Shown here piece after piece: positions 1 through 9,563 of a DNA stretch of 64,000 nt. The notes beneath the pieces were generated by a model, which made no database searches, was not told the origin of the DNA, and was given only the letters and a program-made list of their open reading frames with translations. Position numbers and translations under genes: made by a program. Numbering within the stretch: the first letter of the stretch is position 1; every line of letters begins with the position of its first letter. The DNA lies in the NCBI RefSeq assembly GCF_004104355.1, contig NZ_RJLM01000003.1, positions 413,789 through 477,788 on the forward strand, read 5' to 3'. The DNA is from Photobacterium chitinilyticum. GTDB taxonomy: Bacteria; Pseudomonadota; Gammaproteobacteria; Enterobacterales; Vibrionaceae.

Positions 1-1
1 C

Positions 2-973
2 GTTCTGCTGATCCCACTGGCCTTTTCGATAGCCAAGAAAACCAATACCTCATTGCTCAAGCTGGCGATCCCGCTGGGAACCGCGCTGATGACAGTTCAC
101 TGCATCATGCCCCCGCACCCGGCAGCACTCTATGTGACCAATGCGCTTGGTGCCGATGTCGGTACCGTGATCCTCTATGGATTTATTCTAGGCTTGCCGA
201 CAGCATTAATTGGCGGCCCGCTGTTTCTTAAGCTGGTTGGCGATCGCCTGCCGTTCACCTCAGTACCTGCGGAACTCGCTTCTGACCAGGAAAAAGGTGA
301 GAAAGATCTTCCCTCTCTTGCTGCAACACTTTTTACCATCTTGCTGCCTATCGTGCTGATGCTGCTGAAAACAGGAGCCGAGCTTAAGCTGGACGAGAGC
401 ACAACGCTCTACACTGTCATTGAATTTATCGGCAACCCGATCACCGCCATGTTTATCGCTGCGCTCAATGCCTACTACCTACTGGGCCTGAAGCAGAACA
501 TGGGCATGGCGCAGCTGCTTGATAAAACAGAAAACTGCTTCTCGTCCATCGCCAACATTCTTTTGATCATCGGTGCAGGCGGCGCATTCAATGGAGTTTT
601 GAATGCAAGCGGCCTGGGCGACGGGCTGGCCACTATTCTTGCAGGCTGGCACATGCACCCTATTCTGTTGGCATGGTTAGTGGCTTTGGTAATGCACGCT
701 GCGGTGGGCTCGGCAACCGTTGCGATGATGGGCTCTACGGCTATCGTTTCGCCAATGCTGGTTTTGTACCCTGACGTATCACCAGAAATCATTACTCTGG
801 CTATCGGCTCCGGCGCAATTGGCTGTACCATTGTGACCGATTCACTATTCTGGCTAGTGAAGCAGTATTCGGGAGCAAGCCTCAACGACACCTTCAAATA
901 CTATACGACAGCAACTGCCATCGCGTCTGTCGTCGCACTAGGCGGCACATTCCTGCTGTCCTACATCATCTAA
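2..973 (+). CDS. dsdX: GntP-family D-serine permease (DsdX-like), 5' end outside window
   Basis: The reading frame is open from base 2, so the start lies upstream of the window; 323 residues remain of a family that is usually about 445. Inner-membrane proton symporter of the gluconate permease family. What remains is almost wholly hydrophobic, with about eight to ten predicted membrane segments and the glycine-rich [10 protein letters not shown] stretch and [13 protein letters not shown] loop typical of GntP proteins. The D-serine assignment rests on context: the stop codon lies 20 bases before a clear D-serine dehydratase on the same strand, as in dsdXA operons. Without that neighbour, gluconate or another hydroxy acid would be equally possible. 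A dsdC regulator, if present, would be outside the window. Confidence 0.8.
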   Translation, partial: VLLIPLAFSIAKKTNTSLLKLAIPLGTALMTVHCIMPPHPAALYVTNALGADVGTVILYGFILGLPTALIGGPLFLKLVGDRLPFTSVPAELASDQEKGEKDLPSLAATLFTILLPIVLMLLKTGAELKLDESTTLYTVIEFIGNPITAMFIAALNAYYLLGLKQNMGMAQLLDKTENCFSSIANILLIIGAGGAFNGVLNASGLGDGLATILAGWHMHPILLAWLVALVMHAAVGSATVAMMGSTAIVSPMLVLYPDVSPEIITLAIGSGAIGCTIVTDSLFWLVKQYSGASLNDTFKYYTTATAIASVVALGGTFLLSYII

Positions 974-993
974 TTCGAAAGAAGAGAATTATT

Positions 994-2322
994 GTGAATA
1001 CTGATCAAATCAAACAACTTGTTACAGATTACCCATTGGTTCAGCAGTTAATCGATTTGCAAGAGCTGGCATGGTTTAACCCGAATATCACCACACTGGC
1101 AGAAGGCTTGCCCTATGTCGGCCTCGACCAGAATGATGTCAAAGATGCCAGCGATCGTCTGAAGCGATTTGCTCCCTATCTGTGCAAGGTGTTTCCGGAA
1201 ACAGCCGTCACCAACGGGATCATTGAATCTGACATTCAGGCTATTCCCGCCATGCAGCAGGTACTCAGCTCGCGCTACCACACCGATATCGCCGGCAGAG
1301 TATTGCTAAAGAAAGATAGTCACCTGCCTATTTCTGGCTCAATCAAGGCGCGAGGCGGGATCTACGAGGTACTACAACACGCTGAAGGACTCGCCATCGA
1401 AGCCGGATTACTCTCGATTGAAGATAATTACGAGAAGCTCCACTCAGATGCATTCACCCAGTTTTTCAACCAGTACAGTATTGCTGTCGGCTCAACGGGT
1501 AACCTGGGGATGTCTATCGGCATCATGAGTGCCAAACTGGGGTTCAACGTCAGCGTCCACATGTCCGCCGATGCGCGAGAATGGAAGAAAAACAAGCTTC
1601 GCTCCCACGGAGTAAATGTGGTCGAGTACCAATCGGATTACGGCGTTGCGGTTGAAAAGGGGCGCGAAGAAGCCGCTCACGATCCCAAATGTTTCTTTGT
1701 CGATGACGAGAACTCCAAGAACCTATTCCTGGGCTATTCCGTTGCGGGCGAGCGCGTCAAAAAACAGTTTGCCGATATGAATATCACTGTCGACAGTAAG
1801 CACCCGCTATTCGTTTACCTACCATGTGGCGTCGGTGGCGGACCTGGCGGCGTTGCCTTTGGTCTCAAGCTGGCCTTTGGTGATAACGTCCACTGCATTT
1901 TTGCCGAGCCGACCCATTCACCCTGCATGCTGTTGGGTGTCCATACCGGATTGCACGACAATATTGCCGTTCAGGATCTTGGTATCGACAATGTTACGGC
2001 TGCTGACGGTCTGGCGGTCGGCCGTGCATCAGGTTTTGTCGGACGTGCCATGCAGCGCCTGCTGGACGGATATTTCACGGTTGACGATCAAGAAATGTAT
2101 AACCTGCTGGGACGCCTCAGCCAGGCTGAAGATATCCAGCTAGAACCTTCGGCACTGGCCGGGATGGTCGGCCCGATTCATGTGCAGCAAAATACCGAGT
2201 ATCTCGATCGACAGGGCTTCACCGCTGAGATCATGCGCAATGCGACCCATCTGGTATGGGCCACTGGCGGCGGTATGGTACCGGCCACTGAAATGGAAAA
2301 ATATCTGGCGACCGCTCAATAG
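994..2322 (+). CDS. dsdA: D-serine dehydratase
   Basis: PLP-dependent cytoplasmic enzyme converting D-serine to pyruvate and ammonia. It is 442 residues, the usual DsdA length. The PLP lysine is K118 in [13 protein letters not shown], the phosphate-binding loop is [11 protein letters not shown], and the glycine-rich [14 protein letters not shown] segment follows. The start is GTG at 994, preceded by a GAAGAG ribosome site about eight bases upstream. It follows the permease gene closely, so the two probably form one operon for D-serine uptake and detoxification or use as carbon. A strong hairpin ends the unit at 2346-2368. Confidence 0.95.
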   Translation: MNTDQIKQLVTDYPLVQQLIDLQELAWFNPNITTLAEGLPYVGLDQNDVKDASDRLKRFAPYLCKVFPETAVTNGIIESDIQAIPAMQQVLSSRYHTDIAGRVLLKKDSHLPISGSIKARGGIYEVLQHAEGLAIEAGLLSIEDNYEKLHSDAFTQFFNQYSIAVGSTGNLGMSIGIMSAKLGFNVSVHMSADAREWKKNKLRSHGVNVVEYQSDYGVAVEKGREEAAHDPKCFFVDDENSKNLFLGYSVAGERVKKQFADMNITVDSKHPLFVYLPCGVGGGPGGVAFGLKLAFGDNVHCIFAEPTHSPCMLLGVHTGLHDNIAVQDLGIDNVTAADGLAVGRASGFVGRAMQRLLDGYFTVDDQEMYNLLGRLSQAEDIQLEPSALAGMVGPIHVQQNTEYLDRQGFTAEIMRNATHLVWATGGGMVPATEMEKYLATAQ

Positions 2323-2345
2323 TAAGGAAGAGGCTTCAGGTAAAC

Positions 2346-2368
2346 AGGCTGCGCCCGTGGCGCAGCCT
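2346..2368. terminator. Hairpin between convergent dsdA and cytochrome operon
   Basis: A perfect 10-bp stem (AGGCTGCGCC / GGCGCAGCCT) with a 3-base loop lies between the two convergent stops. The T tract is weak on either side, so it is probably a bidirectional terminator. Confidence 0.75.
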
Positions 2369-2371
2369 TCG

Positions 2372-2932
2372 TTACTCTATTGCAATCCGTTTATGGGCGA
2401 TCCCGGTATGACAGTTAATACAGGTTTCGCCCCGACTTTCCATCATCTCGTGGTTCAATCTCGCACGCTGGGGTTGCTTGCTCAGATCAAAATTATCACC
2501 CACATGACATGTCCGACAGGCTTCGGAATCATTTGCCAGCATATCTTCCCACACCATTTTTGCCAATCTTGGCCTGTGTTCTTCGAAGTTCTCCTTGGTT
2601 ATGGTGCCCTTGATCATGTGATAGATATCAGCCGTTGCGACGATTTTCACCTTCATTTTATCAACAAAGCCATGCGGGACATGGCAGTCCGCGCAGGTCG
2701 CCAGCACTTCGTCATCACTGACATAATGGGGCGAGGCCTTATATTCCTGGACTATAGTATCCATACTGAGGTGGCAGCTAAAGCAGAATGCATTCTGATT
2801 GGACGCAACCATCACCCCCTGAAATGCCCCGATAGCCAATATGGCAAGGAAGATGCCAATCGGTATCCCCCACAGCAGCGGTTTTTTCAGCCATCGCCAC
2901 AAGCGTTGCGTCCGAGATAGTTCTTCTCCCAT
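2372..2932 (-). CDS. NapC/NrfH/CymA-type tetraheme cytochrome c, membrane quinol dehydrogenase
   Basis: 186 residues, the size of CymA and NapC-core proteins. A basic N-terminus and a single membrane anchor (about residues 19-40) are followed by a periplasmic domain with four CXXCH haem sites: CFSCH, CADCH, CRTCH and CINCH. Such proteins take electrons from the quinol pool and pass them to a periplasmic multihaem reductase. The gene is 48 bases downstream of the octaheme cytochrome gene on the same strand, so the octaheme protein is its likely partner. A GAGGAACG ribosome site precedes the ATG. The specific name (NapC, NrfH, TorC-like, HaoC) cannot be settled from the sequence alone. Confidence 0.88.
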   Translation of the reverse strand: MGEELSRTQRLWRWLKKPLLWGIPIGIFLAILAIGAFQGVMVASNQNAFCFSCHLSMDTIVQEYKASPHYVSDDEVLATCADCHVPHGFVDKMKVKIVATADIYHMIKGTITKENFEEHRPRLAKMVWEDMLANDSEACRTCHVGDNFDLSKQPQRARLNHEMMESRGETCINCHTGIAHKRIAIE

Positions 2933-2980
2933 CGTTCCTCACTTAGGAGTCAGGCCGGCAGAACCGGCCTCCCCGGATAG

Positions 2981-4453
2981 TTATTCCTTACTTTCGCTCA
3001 GATAGCGGGCCTTAAACTCAGCCTGCGCTTTCTTACGGGCTTCTTTCACCGAATCAGGTTCTTTGCCGCTAAACCAGGCATGCTCTGGTCTATCCAGAAT
3101 TTCTTGCAACACCGCACGGGCGCGTTTTGCCCCCTCTTTGTTGCCACCATGCTCGGCTTTCTCTACCACCTCAAGATACTGAGGCACCATCTCGATGTAG
3201 AAACGTTCGGCAACTTCATACATACCATGCCACTGCACATAATCCGGTGCCTGCATCGCCGCACCATGACGGGCACGTCGGCCTTCGTGGTGCCACAGAT
3301 AGAACCATGTCCACTCAATTTCTTCATCAAACCCTATTTCGGTCAGCATCCCCTCTTTGCTTAGTGTCGTCATCAGGGCTTTCCCCGGACGGGCAAACTT
3401 TTCGTTATAGAGTTCAACCAACGAATCGAACTGGATGTAGAAGTTTTCAATCATCGATTTAGTATGACAGGCCTGACAAACATTTTGCATATCCGCACGG
3501 CGCGCTTGCCAAGTTTTGGTTTCTTTACCCAACGCAATATCTTTGGCGTCAATTTTCTCTGAAATTGCAGGACGCAATGTCCAGGAAATACGATCACCGA
3601 CATCGTGGGTTACCGGCAACTCACGGGTAGCAGACATATGGCAGGTAGCACAAGTAGGGGCTGCATCATAATCCTCGCCAACAATCCATTTGGCTGAATC
3701 AAGATTCATCCTATCGACATGGGCATAGAAGTTAATTCCGTGCTTCGATTCATCATAGACTTCTTTTTGCGGATGATCTGGACCAAGGTGACACTTACCA
3801 CAAGCTTCCGGACGACGGGCCTGAACCATGTCAAACTCATGCCGCTGGTGACAGGCAGTACATGCACCGATGGAACCATCCGGATTAATTCGGCCAATCC
3901 CAGTATTAGGCCAGGTTGTCGGATCCAAGTCGCCATTTTCCAGCACTTTGACTTCCGAACCATGGCACTGCCAGCAACCATTTACCGCAGCCGGAGATTG
4001 GCCATTCAAGGTCAATGCCCCTTCAACCACTTCAGCGAGGAAATTGTCCAACGATCCAATTATCTGGCCTGCTTTGGCATGGTGGCTTTTCGAAAATTGA
4101 TCGACTTCCTGATTGTGGCACTGGCCACAGTCTTTTGGCGAAACGATAACGGCAATATCATAACCCTCATGCTTAATCGCATCTTTATCGGAAGGATCTG
4201 CCTGGTGGCACTCATAACAACCAACATTCGCACCATAGTGTTTTGAACGGCCCCACTGGGCATAAATAGACGGATTCTTATCTTTATGACAGGCTGCACA
4301 CTCCTTGCTTTGATCGCTTAGCTGAGCAAAAGGCTTCATGATCAAAGCCTTGGGCTGAGCATTTACTGTTATCGACCATGATAGTAATACCGCAAAAGTC
4401 ATCGTCGAAAAGATCCAGTACAAGTATCGTACAGCCAACTTTTCATTGTCCAT
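2981..4453 (-). CDS. Octaheme cytochrome c, hydroxylamine oxidoreductase (HAO) family
   Basis: About 490 residues with a signal peptide (hydrophobic stretch before VNAQP) and exactly eight CXXCH sites: CAACH, CYECH, CGQCH, CWQCH, CTACH, CGKCH, CATCH, CQACH. After the last haem comes the HAO-family block WHHEGRRARHGA and PDYVQWHGMYE. The protein is periplasmic. In nitrifiers the family oxidises hydroxylamine; in bacteria where it is paired with a NapC-type protein it is thought to work as a reductase of hydroxylamine or nitrite. The pairing here with a NapC-type gene favours reduction. I could not decide whether the tyrosine that cross-links the catalytic haem of nitrifier HAO is present. The start is ATG 4453 with AGAGG upstream; a TTG six bases earlier is less likely. 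Confidence 0.85.
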   Translation of the reverse strand: MDNEKLAVRYLYWIFSTMTFAVLLSWSITVNAQPKALIMKPFAQLSDQSKECAACHKDKNPSIYAQWGRSKHYGANVGCYECHQADPSDKDAIKHEGYDIAVIVSPKDCGQCHNQEVDQFSKSHHAKAGQIIGSLDNFLAEVVEGALTLNGQSPAAVNGCWQCHGSEVKVLENGDLDPTTWPNTGIGRINPDGSIGACTACHQRHEFDMVQARRPEACGKCHLGPDHPQKEVYDESKHGINFYAHVDRMNLDSAKWIVGEDYDAAPTCATCHMSATRELPVTHDVGDRISWTLRPAISEKIDAKDIALGKETKTWQARRADMQNVCQACHTKSMIENFYIQFDSLVELYNEKFARPGKALMTTLSKEGMLTEIGFDEEIEWTWFYLWHHEGRRARHGAAMQAPDYVQWHGMYEVAERFYIEMVPQYLEVVEKAEHGGNKEGAKRARAVLQEILDRPEHAWFSGKEPDSVKEARKKAQAEFKARYLSESKE

Positions 4454-4894
4454 AGCCAACCTCTTTTGCTTACACTGCTCTCGTTGTGTTGCATATTGTC
4501 TCTTTCATGCAACTGGGTATTTTCATCTCAAAGCTTAGATGAATGCTCGATTTCCACATTTTTTTTATGGGGTTGAACACTGAAAATTTAAGCGTACTCT
4601 CACCATTTATCATGCGCACTCAGTTGCTTAATTGTTCATTTTTGTTTACTACAGCCCAACAACCTTCAAAATAATTCAAAGCAGAGCAATTGATCAAAAT
4701 GAATGAATTAGCATGGACTTAAGAGGTTATATGGCAGGAATTTCGCATTATCCATACGATACATCGCAAGCCAAACCACTACAAAATGCATCACGCTTCA
4801 AAATTTTAGAAATTAGTTAGAGGGGGCTTAGTATCAAGGAGGAGGAGTATTAGTTCAGATGCATAGAAAATACATATGAATCTTAGCTAACCAT
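4454..4894. promoter_or_regulatory. Divergent intergenic region between HAO operon and GH31 gene
   Basis: About 440 bases of AT-rich DNA containing the outward promoters of both neighbours. At 4690-4703 there is TTGATCAAAATGAA, which matches one arm of an FNR box (TTGAT-N4-ATCAA) exactly and the other arm at four of five bases. An FNR site would suit an anaerobic respiratory operon. No longer open reading frame is supported, apart from the short leader at 4859. Confidence 0.4.
4859..4879 (+). other. Six-codon leader ORF with a very strong ribosome site
   Basis: An AAGGAGGAGGAG purine run at 4837-4848 is the best ribosome-binding site in the area, but it lies in front of a tiny frame, M-H-R-K-Y-I-stop, not in front of the GH31 start. 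The leader is in the same frame as the GH31 gene and its TGA is 15 bases before the first possible GH31 ATG (4895). It could be a translated leader that couples or attenuates expression, or the relic of an earlier start cut by a nonsense mutation. Confidence 0.4.
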
Positions 4895-4909
4895 ATGGAT
4901 AAGCATCAC

Positions 4910-7879
4910 ATGAATAAAAAGCTCTTAGCGATTTGTTATCTGCTAACACCCGGCATATGCCTTGCCGCAGTACCTGAGGCTTATGTTGTCAATTACGGAT
5001 CGGCCAGCACAGTCATCAAAGTACTGGACGACGATTTGATACATATTTCTTTTCGCCATCACAACAACACCAATGGCGCGGCAACAATCGACAATACTGC
5101 CATGGTCTTTAAAAAAGACTATACCGGGCCACAGGTTTACAATCCCGGCTCAAACGGCTTTAGTACTAAAGAGCTGAGTGTCAGTGTCGACCGCAACAAC
5201 GGTTGTATCAGCATAATCGAGCGAAACCAAAGCAATAAACAGAGTGCAGCTATCTGTCCAGCCATTTATGATGCCACCTGGAAAGGAGCATCCGTTCAAA
5301 ATATCGGCATGCACTCGGTCTATGGTTTGGGCCAAACCTTCGCCCCTATCGACCCCAATAATGGCGGCCAGATCAATGGCGAATGGCTGAAAGCTGGCGG
5401 ATTTGGTACACCGGATGATAGAGGTAACACCTTCAGCAGCGTGACCTACACTGACGGTGCTTATGCCGGAGCAACCACTCCGCGACTACAGTTTCCTGTT
5501 CTCTATGCCGTGGGTAACGACGTTAACTATGCCCTATTCCTGGATTCCAAATTCAAAAACAACTTCAACCTTTCCCGCGAGTGGTGGGAAATACGCAACA
5601 AAGATGCTGCCGAAACTAATTTCTATTATCTAAGCGGTGCAGACTTGCCTGACTTACGCAGTGACTTCATGGAGTTAGTAGGCCGTCCACCGGTTCCGCC
5701 TAAAAAAGCCCTCGGAATGTGGGTTTCCGAATTCTCTTATGACAACTGGGCAGAACTGGACGATACAATCAGCACTTTGCGTCAAAACGACTTCCCGGTC
5801 GACGGTGCCCTGCTGGATGTCGCATGGTTTGGTTTCAAGCATGCGTGGCAGAACAACAGCCCGGCAAACCCAATGGGCGACCTGCGCTTTGACGAGCAAG
5901 CATTCCCCAATCCTGCCAACAAAGTAGCCAGCTTGAAAAATGATGGTATTGGCCTTATTACCATTGAAGAATCCTATGTTTCCAAACAGGGAAACTACGG
6001 CGGCACCAACTACAACGGTATGGCTGCTCAGGGCGGATTCGCCAAAAACTGTGGTACCGACGATGTAACTGAATTCAATAACTGGTTTGGCGTCAGCGGC
6101 ATGATCGACTGGTCAAACAGTAAAGCTGCTGCCTGGTGGCATGACAACGTGCGCAAACCCAACATTACCGATCTGGGTATACTGGGCCACTGGACTGATT
6201 TGGGTGAACCGGAAGATTACCGGGCAAGTGCCTGCTATGCCACCGGCAAGCATGCCGACTACAACAACATCCACAACCTATTGTGGAGCAAATCTATTTA
6301 CGACGGTTATGTGCGTAACCACGACCAAAACCCGCAGCGTCCCTACTCTATAGCACGTGCCGGTACCGTGGGATCACAGCGCTTCGGTGCCGGATTGTGG
6401 TCTGGCGACATCGGCGGTCGTCTTGATCATATGAACATGCACTATAACGCAGCCATGCAGATGTCTTTTGCCGGTATTGACTACTACAGCTCAGACATTG
6501 GTGGGTTCTGGCGAAAATCCGATGACAAGGGCAAACGAGACACCGCAATTGCAACGGGAACCGGCTACAACGAAGACGAAATGTACAGCCTGTGGTTTGC
6601 CAATGCAGCCTGGTTGGATATTCCGCTACGTCCGCACGGTAATAACTGCGGTATGCCCGGCGCATCCGGCAGCGATTGTATTGTTACCGAAACCTCTCCG
6701 GCGATGATCGGCAATAAGTCAGGCAACCTAAGTAATCTGCGCCAGCGTTATGAACTGATCCCTTACTACTACTCGCTGGCCCACCGCGCGTACCAATATG
6801 GTGAGCCCGTTATTGCTCCGATGCCTTTCTACTATCAGGATGACAGCAAACTAATTGGTCTGGCTGATCAAAAAATGATTGGTAAAGATATTCTGGTCGC
6901 CAGCTTGACGACTCAGTTTGCCCAAAGCCGTGATGTCTACCTGCCAGCCGGTACCTGGTACAACTATCACACCTTCGAGAAGTACGACAGTGCCGATGGT
7001 ATTACCCTGTCCAACGTCAACCAGTGGATTTCATCAGAGAACCGCAACCGCGTACCTGCCTATGCCCGTGCCGGTGCCATCATTCCGATGATGTTTGTCG
7101 ATCCCCAGACTAAGGATGTCTTTGGCCATCGTAAAGACGGTTCAAGTCATAACGAGCTGATCGCCAAAATCTTCCCGTCGAGTGAAGCCAGCAGCTTCAC
7201 CCTCTATGAAGATGACGGCAGTACGGTCGCTTATTACGACAAAGGCAGCGTGCCGCATTACCAGGTACGCGAGACCCTGCTCAGCCAAACGCCTATCAGT
7301 AACGGCGTTAAAATAACTATCGGCGCAGCAAACGGCAGCTTTGTCGGCGCGCAGAGCAGCCGAAACAACGAAATTCGTTATCTGATAAATGCAGCCGACA
7401 AGGCAACGGTAACCCTTAATGGTTCACCGCTTCCGCAGCTGGCCAACCGCACAGCCTTGCAAAAGGCCGGGGCAAAAGGCTGGATCAAGGAAGGCAGTGT
7501 TGTTTCAGTTCGCACTGGGATCGAATCAGTCCAGAATACCAAGACTCTGGTCATCACAGCTGAAGCTTGCCAGAACAACTGCGGCTTTGCATCGAATCAG
7601 CCTAGCTTCGCCATCCGTGGCACCAACAATGGCTGGACCAGCACCGATATGGCGTTGATCGCAGACAATACCTGGCAGGTTGATGTCACTTTTGGTAGTA
7701 GCAGCGATGAGCGTTTCAAATTTGATGTGTTCGGTGACTGGAGCCAAAACTTCGGCGACAACGGCGCTGATGGTAGCCTTGAACAAGGCGGCACCGATAT
7801 CATCGTTCGTGAGGGTGCAGGCACATACCGCATCACCCTTCACGACAATAGCAACACCTACACAGTGACTAAAATCTAG
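4910..7879 (+). CDS. Exported GH31 family glycosidase (alpha-glucosidase type) with C-terminal binding module
   Basis: About 990 residues. A signal peptide (MNKKLLAICYLL...CLA) argues for the ATG at 4910; an ATG at 4895 is in frame, but neither has a good ribosome site. The N-terminal beta-sandwich is followed by the GH31 barrel. The catalytic nucleophile is Asp in HWTDLGEPE (about residue 430) and the acid/base is Asp in LWSGDIGG (about residue 500); GIDYYSSDIGGF is also typical of the family. A proximal beta domain follows, and the last 100 residues, with GTNNGWTSTDMALI and GDWSQNFGDNGADG, look like a starch-binding type module. Likely substrates are alpha-glucans or their oligosaccharides outside the cytoplasm; alpha-xylosidase or transglucosidase activity cannot be excluded. 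It stands alone, with its own terminator. Confidence 0.88.
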   Translation: MNKKLLAICYLLTPGICLAAVPEAYVVNYGSASTVIKVLDDDLIHISFRHHNNTNGAATIDNTAMVFKKDYTGPQVYNPGSNGFSTKELSVSVDRNNGCISIIERNQSNKQSAAICPAIYDATWKGASVQNIGMHSVYGLGQTFAPIDPNNGGQINGEWLKAGGFGTPDDRGNTFSSVTYTDGAYAGATTPRLQFPVLYAVGNDVNYALFLDSKFKNNFNLSREWWEIRNKDAAETNFYYLSGADLPDLRSDFMELVGRPPVPPKKALGMWVSEFSYDNWAELDDTISTLRQNDFPVDGALLDVAWFGFKHAWQNNSPANPMGDLRFDEQAFPNPANKVASLKNDGIGLITIEESYVSKQGNYGGTNYNGMAAQGGFAKNCGTDDVTEFNNWFGVSGMIDWSNSKAAAWWHDNVRKPNITDLGILGHWTDLGEPEDYRASACYATGKHADYNNIHNLLWSKSIYDGYVRNHDQNPQRPYSIARAGTVGSQRFGAGLWSGDIGGRLDHMNMHYNAAMQMSFAGIDYYSSDIGGFWRKSDDKGKRDTAIATGTGYNEDEMYSLWFANAAWLDIPLRPHGNNCGMPGASGSDCIVTETSPAMIGNKSGNLSNLRQRYELIPYYYSLAHRAYQYGEPVIAPMPFYYQDDSKLIGLADQKMIGKDILVASLTTQFAQSRDVYLPAGTWYNYHTFEKYDSADGITLSNVNQWISSENRNRVPAYARAGAIIPMMFVDPQTKDVFGHRKDGSSHNELIAKIFPSSEASSFTLYEDDGSTVAYYDKGSVPHYQVRETLLSQTPISNGVKITIGAANGSFVGAQSSRNNEIRYLINAADKATVTLNGSPLPQLANRTALQKAGAKGWIKEGSVVSVRTGIESVQNTKTLVITAEACQNNCGFASNQPSFAIRGTNNGWTSTDMALIADNTWQVDVTFGSSSDERFKFDVFGDWSQNFGDNGADGSLEQGGTDIIVREGAGTYRITLHDNSNTYTVTKI

Positions 7880-7898
7880 GTCTTTACCAGCGTAACCA

Positions 7899-7925
7899 AA
7901 GGCGGCGTGCTACGCCGCCTTTTTA
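7899..7925 (+). terminator. Rho-independent terminator of GH31 gene
   Basis: GGCGGCGT and ACGCCGCC form an 8-bp stem with a 3-base loop at 7901-7919, flanked by AAA and followed by five T. Confidence 0.9.
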
Positions 7926-8092
7926 TTAACTTGTCATTAAACAATGCACATTATAACCCTTTGATTTTCAATCACGCTCAGCAGTTTCTTATATTTGCAA
8001 CAACCTAGTTTCAGACTTAGAATTAACAATAAACATAATTTACTAATCCGTTCAGAATATTCTCCAAATACCTCACGTAGAGGAGCAATGTT

Positions 8093-8458
8093 ATGAAGAA
8101 GCTATTAGCCAGCTCCCTCCTCATTTTCTTTAGTGCTTTGTCTGTTGCCGATCATTTTGTCACATTGGGAAATTATCGTTTTCAAACAGGTACCTCAACG
8201 TTCAGAACCGACTATGTCGAACACAAAAAAAGTGCCTATCAAGAAGGGTATACAATTATGGCTGATATCAATAGCCAGAAATCCTTTGATTTAAGCCGAT
8301 CATTACGGGTCCCCCCCTCACGGCTTGACGTCAGGTCAATCAAGATCGACAACAGTTATGTAATGGTACGTGAACTGTCCCGCGTACCCGGCCAAATTGA
8401 ATATCAAGGGATAGTTATCGTCAATTACCACTATCGGGTGCGCGAGTCCAGAAACTGA
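8093..8458 (+). CDS. Small secreted protein, DUF3316-like
   Basis: 121 residues with a clear signal peptide ending near LSVAD. The rest is a small soluble domain with alternating polar and hydrophobic residues and the pattern AYQEGYTIMADI ... YQGIVIVNYHYRVRESRN. It resembles the DUF3316 proteins common in Vibrionaceae, a family without known function; this is from memory and moderate. A GAGGAG ribosome site lies in front of the ATG. It is monocistronic as far as can be seen. Confidence 0.7.
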   Translation: MKKLLASSLLIFFSALSVADHFVTLGNYRFQTGTSTFRTDYVEHKKSAYQEGYTIMADINSQKSFDLSRSLRVPPSRLDVRSIKIDNSYVMVRELSRVPGQIEYQGIVIVNYHYRVRESRN

Positions 8459-8561
8459 TACATCATTTAATGATAAAACTGTAATTTGAAGTTGAGAGCG
8501 CGCCATAATCAGTAAAACTAAATAGAGCCAAGCTATTTATCAGCCATTCAAGGAGGCCACT

Positions 8562-9503
8562 ATGTCTTACCGACGTTTACTCTTTCCTCTTGCGCCCAAG
8601 CAACCTCTCGGCACCGCTTTTCATCAGGCACTGCAATTCGCCAATCAGGAGAAAGCCTGCGTTACTCTTTTCACCGTCATTGAAAAACTGGCTGAGATGG
8701 AAGATCTTAGCCGCTACTCGGTATCAACGTTGAATCTACTCGATAACGCAACTCGTCAGTGTGAGAAAGAGCTTGCAGAACACATCGCAATCTTAAGCCC
8801 CCAGTATCCCGACATTGAATTTGACACCATCGTCGCGACTGGTATTCCATACATTGAAATCATCAAGGGTGCCGCCAAGACCTCCAGTGACCTCATCGTT
8901 ATTGATGCCCATCGCGATAATAAAGAAACAGCCTGCCAGTGGGGCACCTCGACTCGTCATTTAATGCGAGAATCTGACATCCCCCTTTGGACTATCCACC
9001 CTTTGCTAGAGCCTCTGCGAATTAAAAAAGTAGTTGCTGCCATTGATGTCACAGGTACCGATCTGACAGAGCTTAACGAGAAAATCCTCCAGCATGCTTT
9101 CGAGTTTGCCGACATGAACCAGGCCACCCTTTACCTCTGTCACGCCTGGCGTCTAGAAAGCGAGGGGTACCTGCGCGAATGGAACCGTTGTGATGATTTG
9201 GAAATCGCAGTTATTGCCAAAAAATTACGCGAAGACAGGGCATCCCGTCTCGAAGCCTTGTTGGAACCTTATACCAACTCAAAGACATCGGTTAAAATCA
9301 CCATGCTCGAAGGGGATGCGAAGAAGATCTTGCCGGATTACATCAACAGTCATGATATCGATCTGGTGATCATGGGAAGCGTATGTCGAACAGGGATTGC
9401 AGGCTTCGTCATGGGTAATACAGCCGAATACATGCTGGATAAAATTCAATGCTCGGTGATCACCCTCAAACCTGAAGGGTTTAAGTCACCAGTACTGGAG
9501 TAG
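8562..9503 (+). CDS. Tandem universal stress protein (UspE-like)
   Basis: 313 residues made of two Usp domains (about 1-148 and 152-305), the architecture and length of E. coli UspE. The second domain ends in GSVCRTGIAGFVMGNTAEYML followed by a final strand, close to the G-x2-G-x9-G pattern of ATP-binding Usp proteins. Cytoplasmic. A perfect AAGGAGG ribosome site precedes the ATG. Usp proteins support stress survival and motility-adhesion choices; the specific role here is unknown. It is close to but not certainly the orthologue of uspE. Confidence 0.82.
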   Translation: MSYRRLLFPLAPKQPLGTAFHQALQFANQEKACVTLFTVIEKLAEMEDLSRYSVSTLNLLDNATRQCEKELAEHIAILSPQYPDIEFDTIVATGIPYIEIIKGAAKTSSDLIVIDAHRDNKETACQWGTSTRHLMRESDIPLWTIHPLLEPLRIKKVVAAIDVTGTDLTELNEKILQHAFEFADMNQATLYLCHAWRLESEGYLREWNRCDDLEIAVIAKKLREDRASRLEALLEPYTNSKTSVKITMLEGDAKKILPDYINSHDIDLVIMGSVCRTGIAGFVMGNTAEYMLDKIQCSVITLKPEGFKSPVLE

Positions 9504-9515
9504 GCTAGATTAGTA

Positions 9516-9538
9516 TAAGGCCTCTCTACGAGGCCTTA
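9516..9538. terminator. Hairpin between convergent usp and ydhF genes
   Basis: TAAGGCCTC / GAGGCCTTA, a 9-bp perfect stem with a 5-base loop. There is no good T tract; probably a weak bidirectional terminator. Confidence 0.55.
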
Positions 9539-9563
9539 CCGGTATTCAACAAGGTCTAAAGGC

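Noticed and set aside
2180-2920. 246-codon plus-strand frame over the cytochrome gene
   Set aside because: It is the antisense shadow of the tetraheme cytochrome gene, whose four CXXCH motifs are clear on the minus strand.
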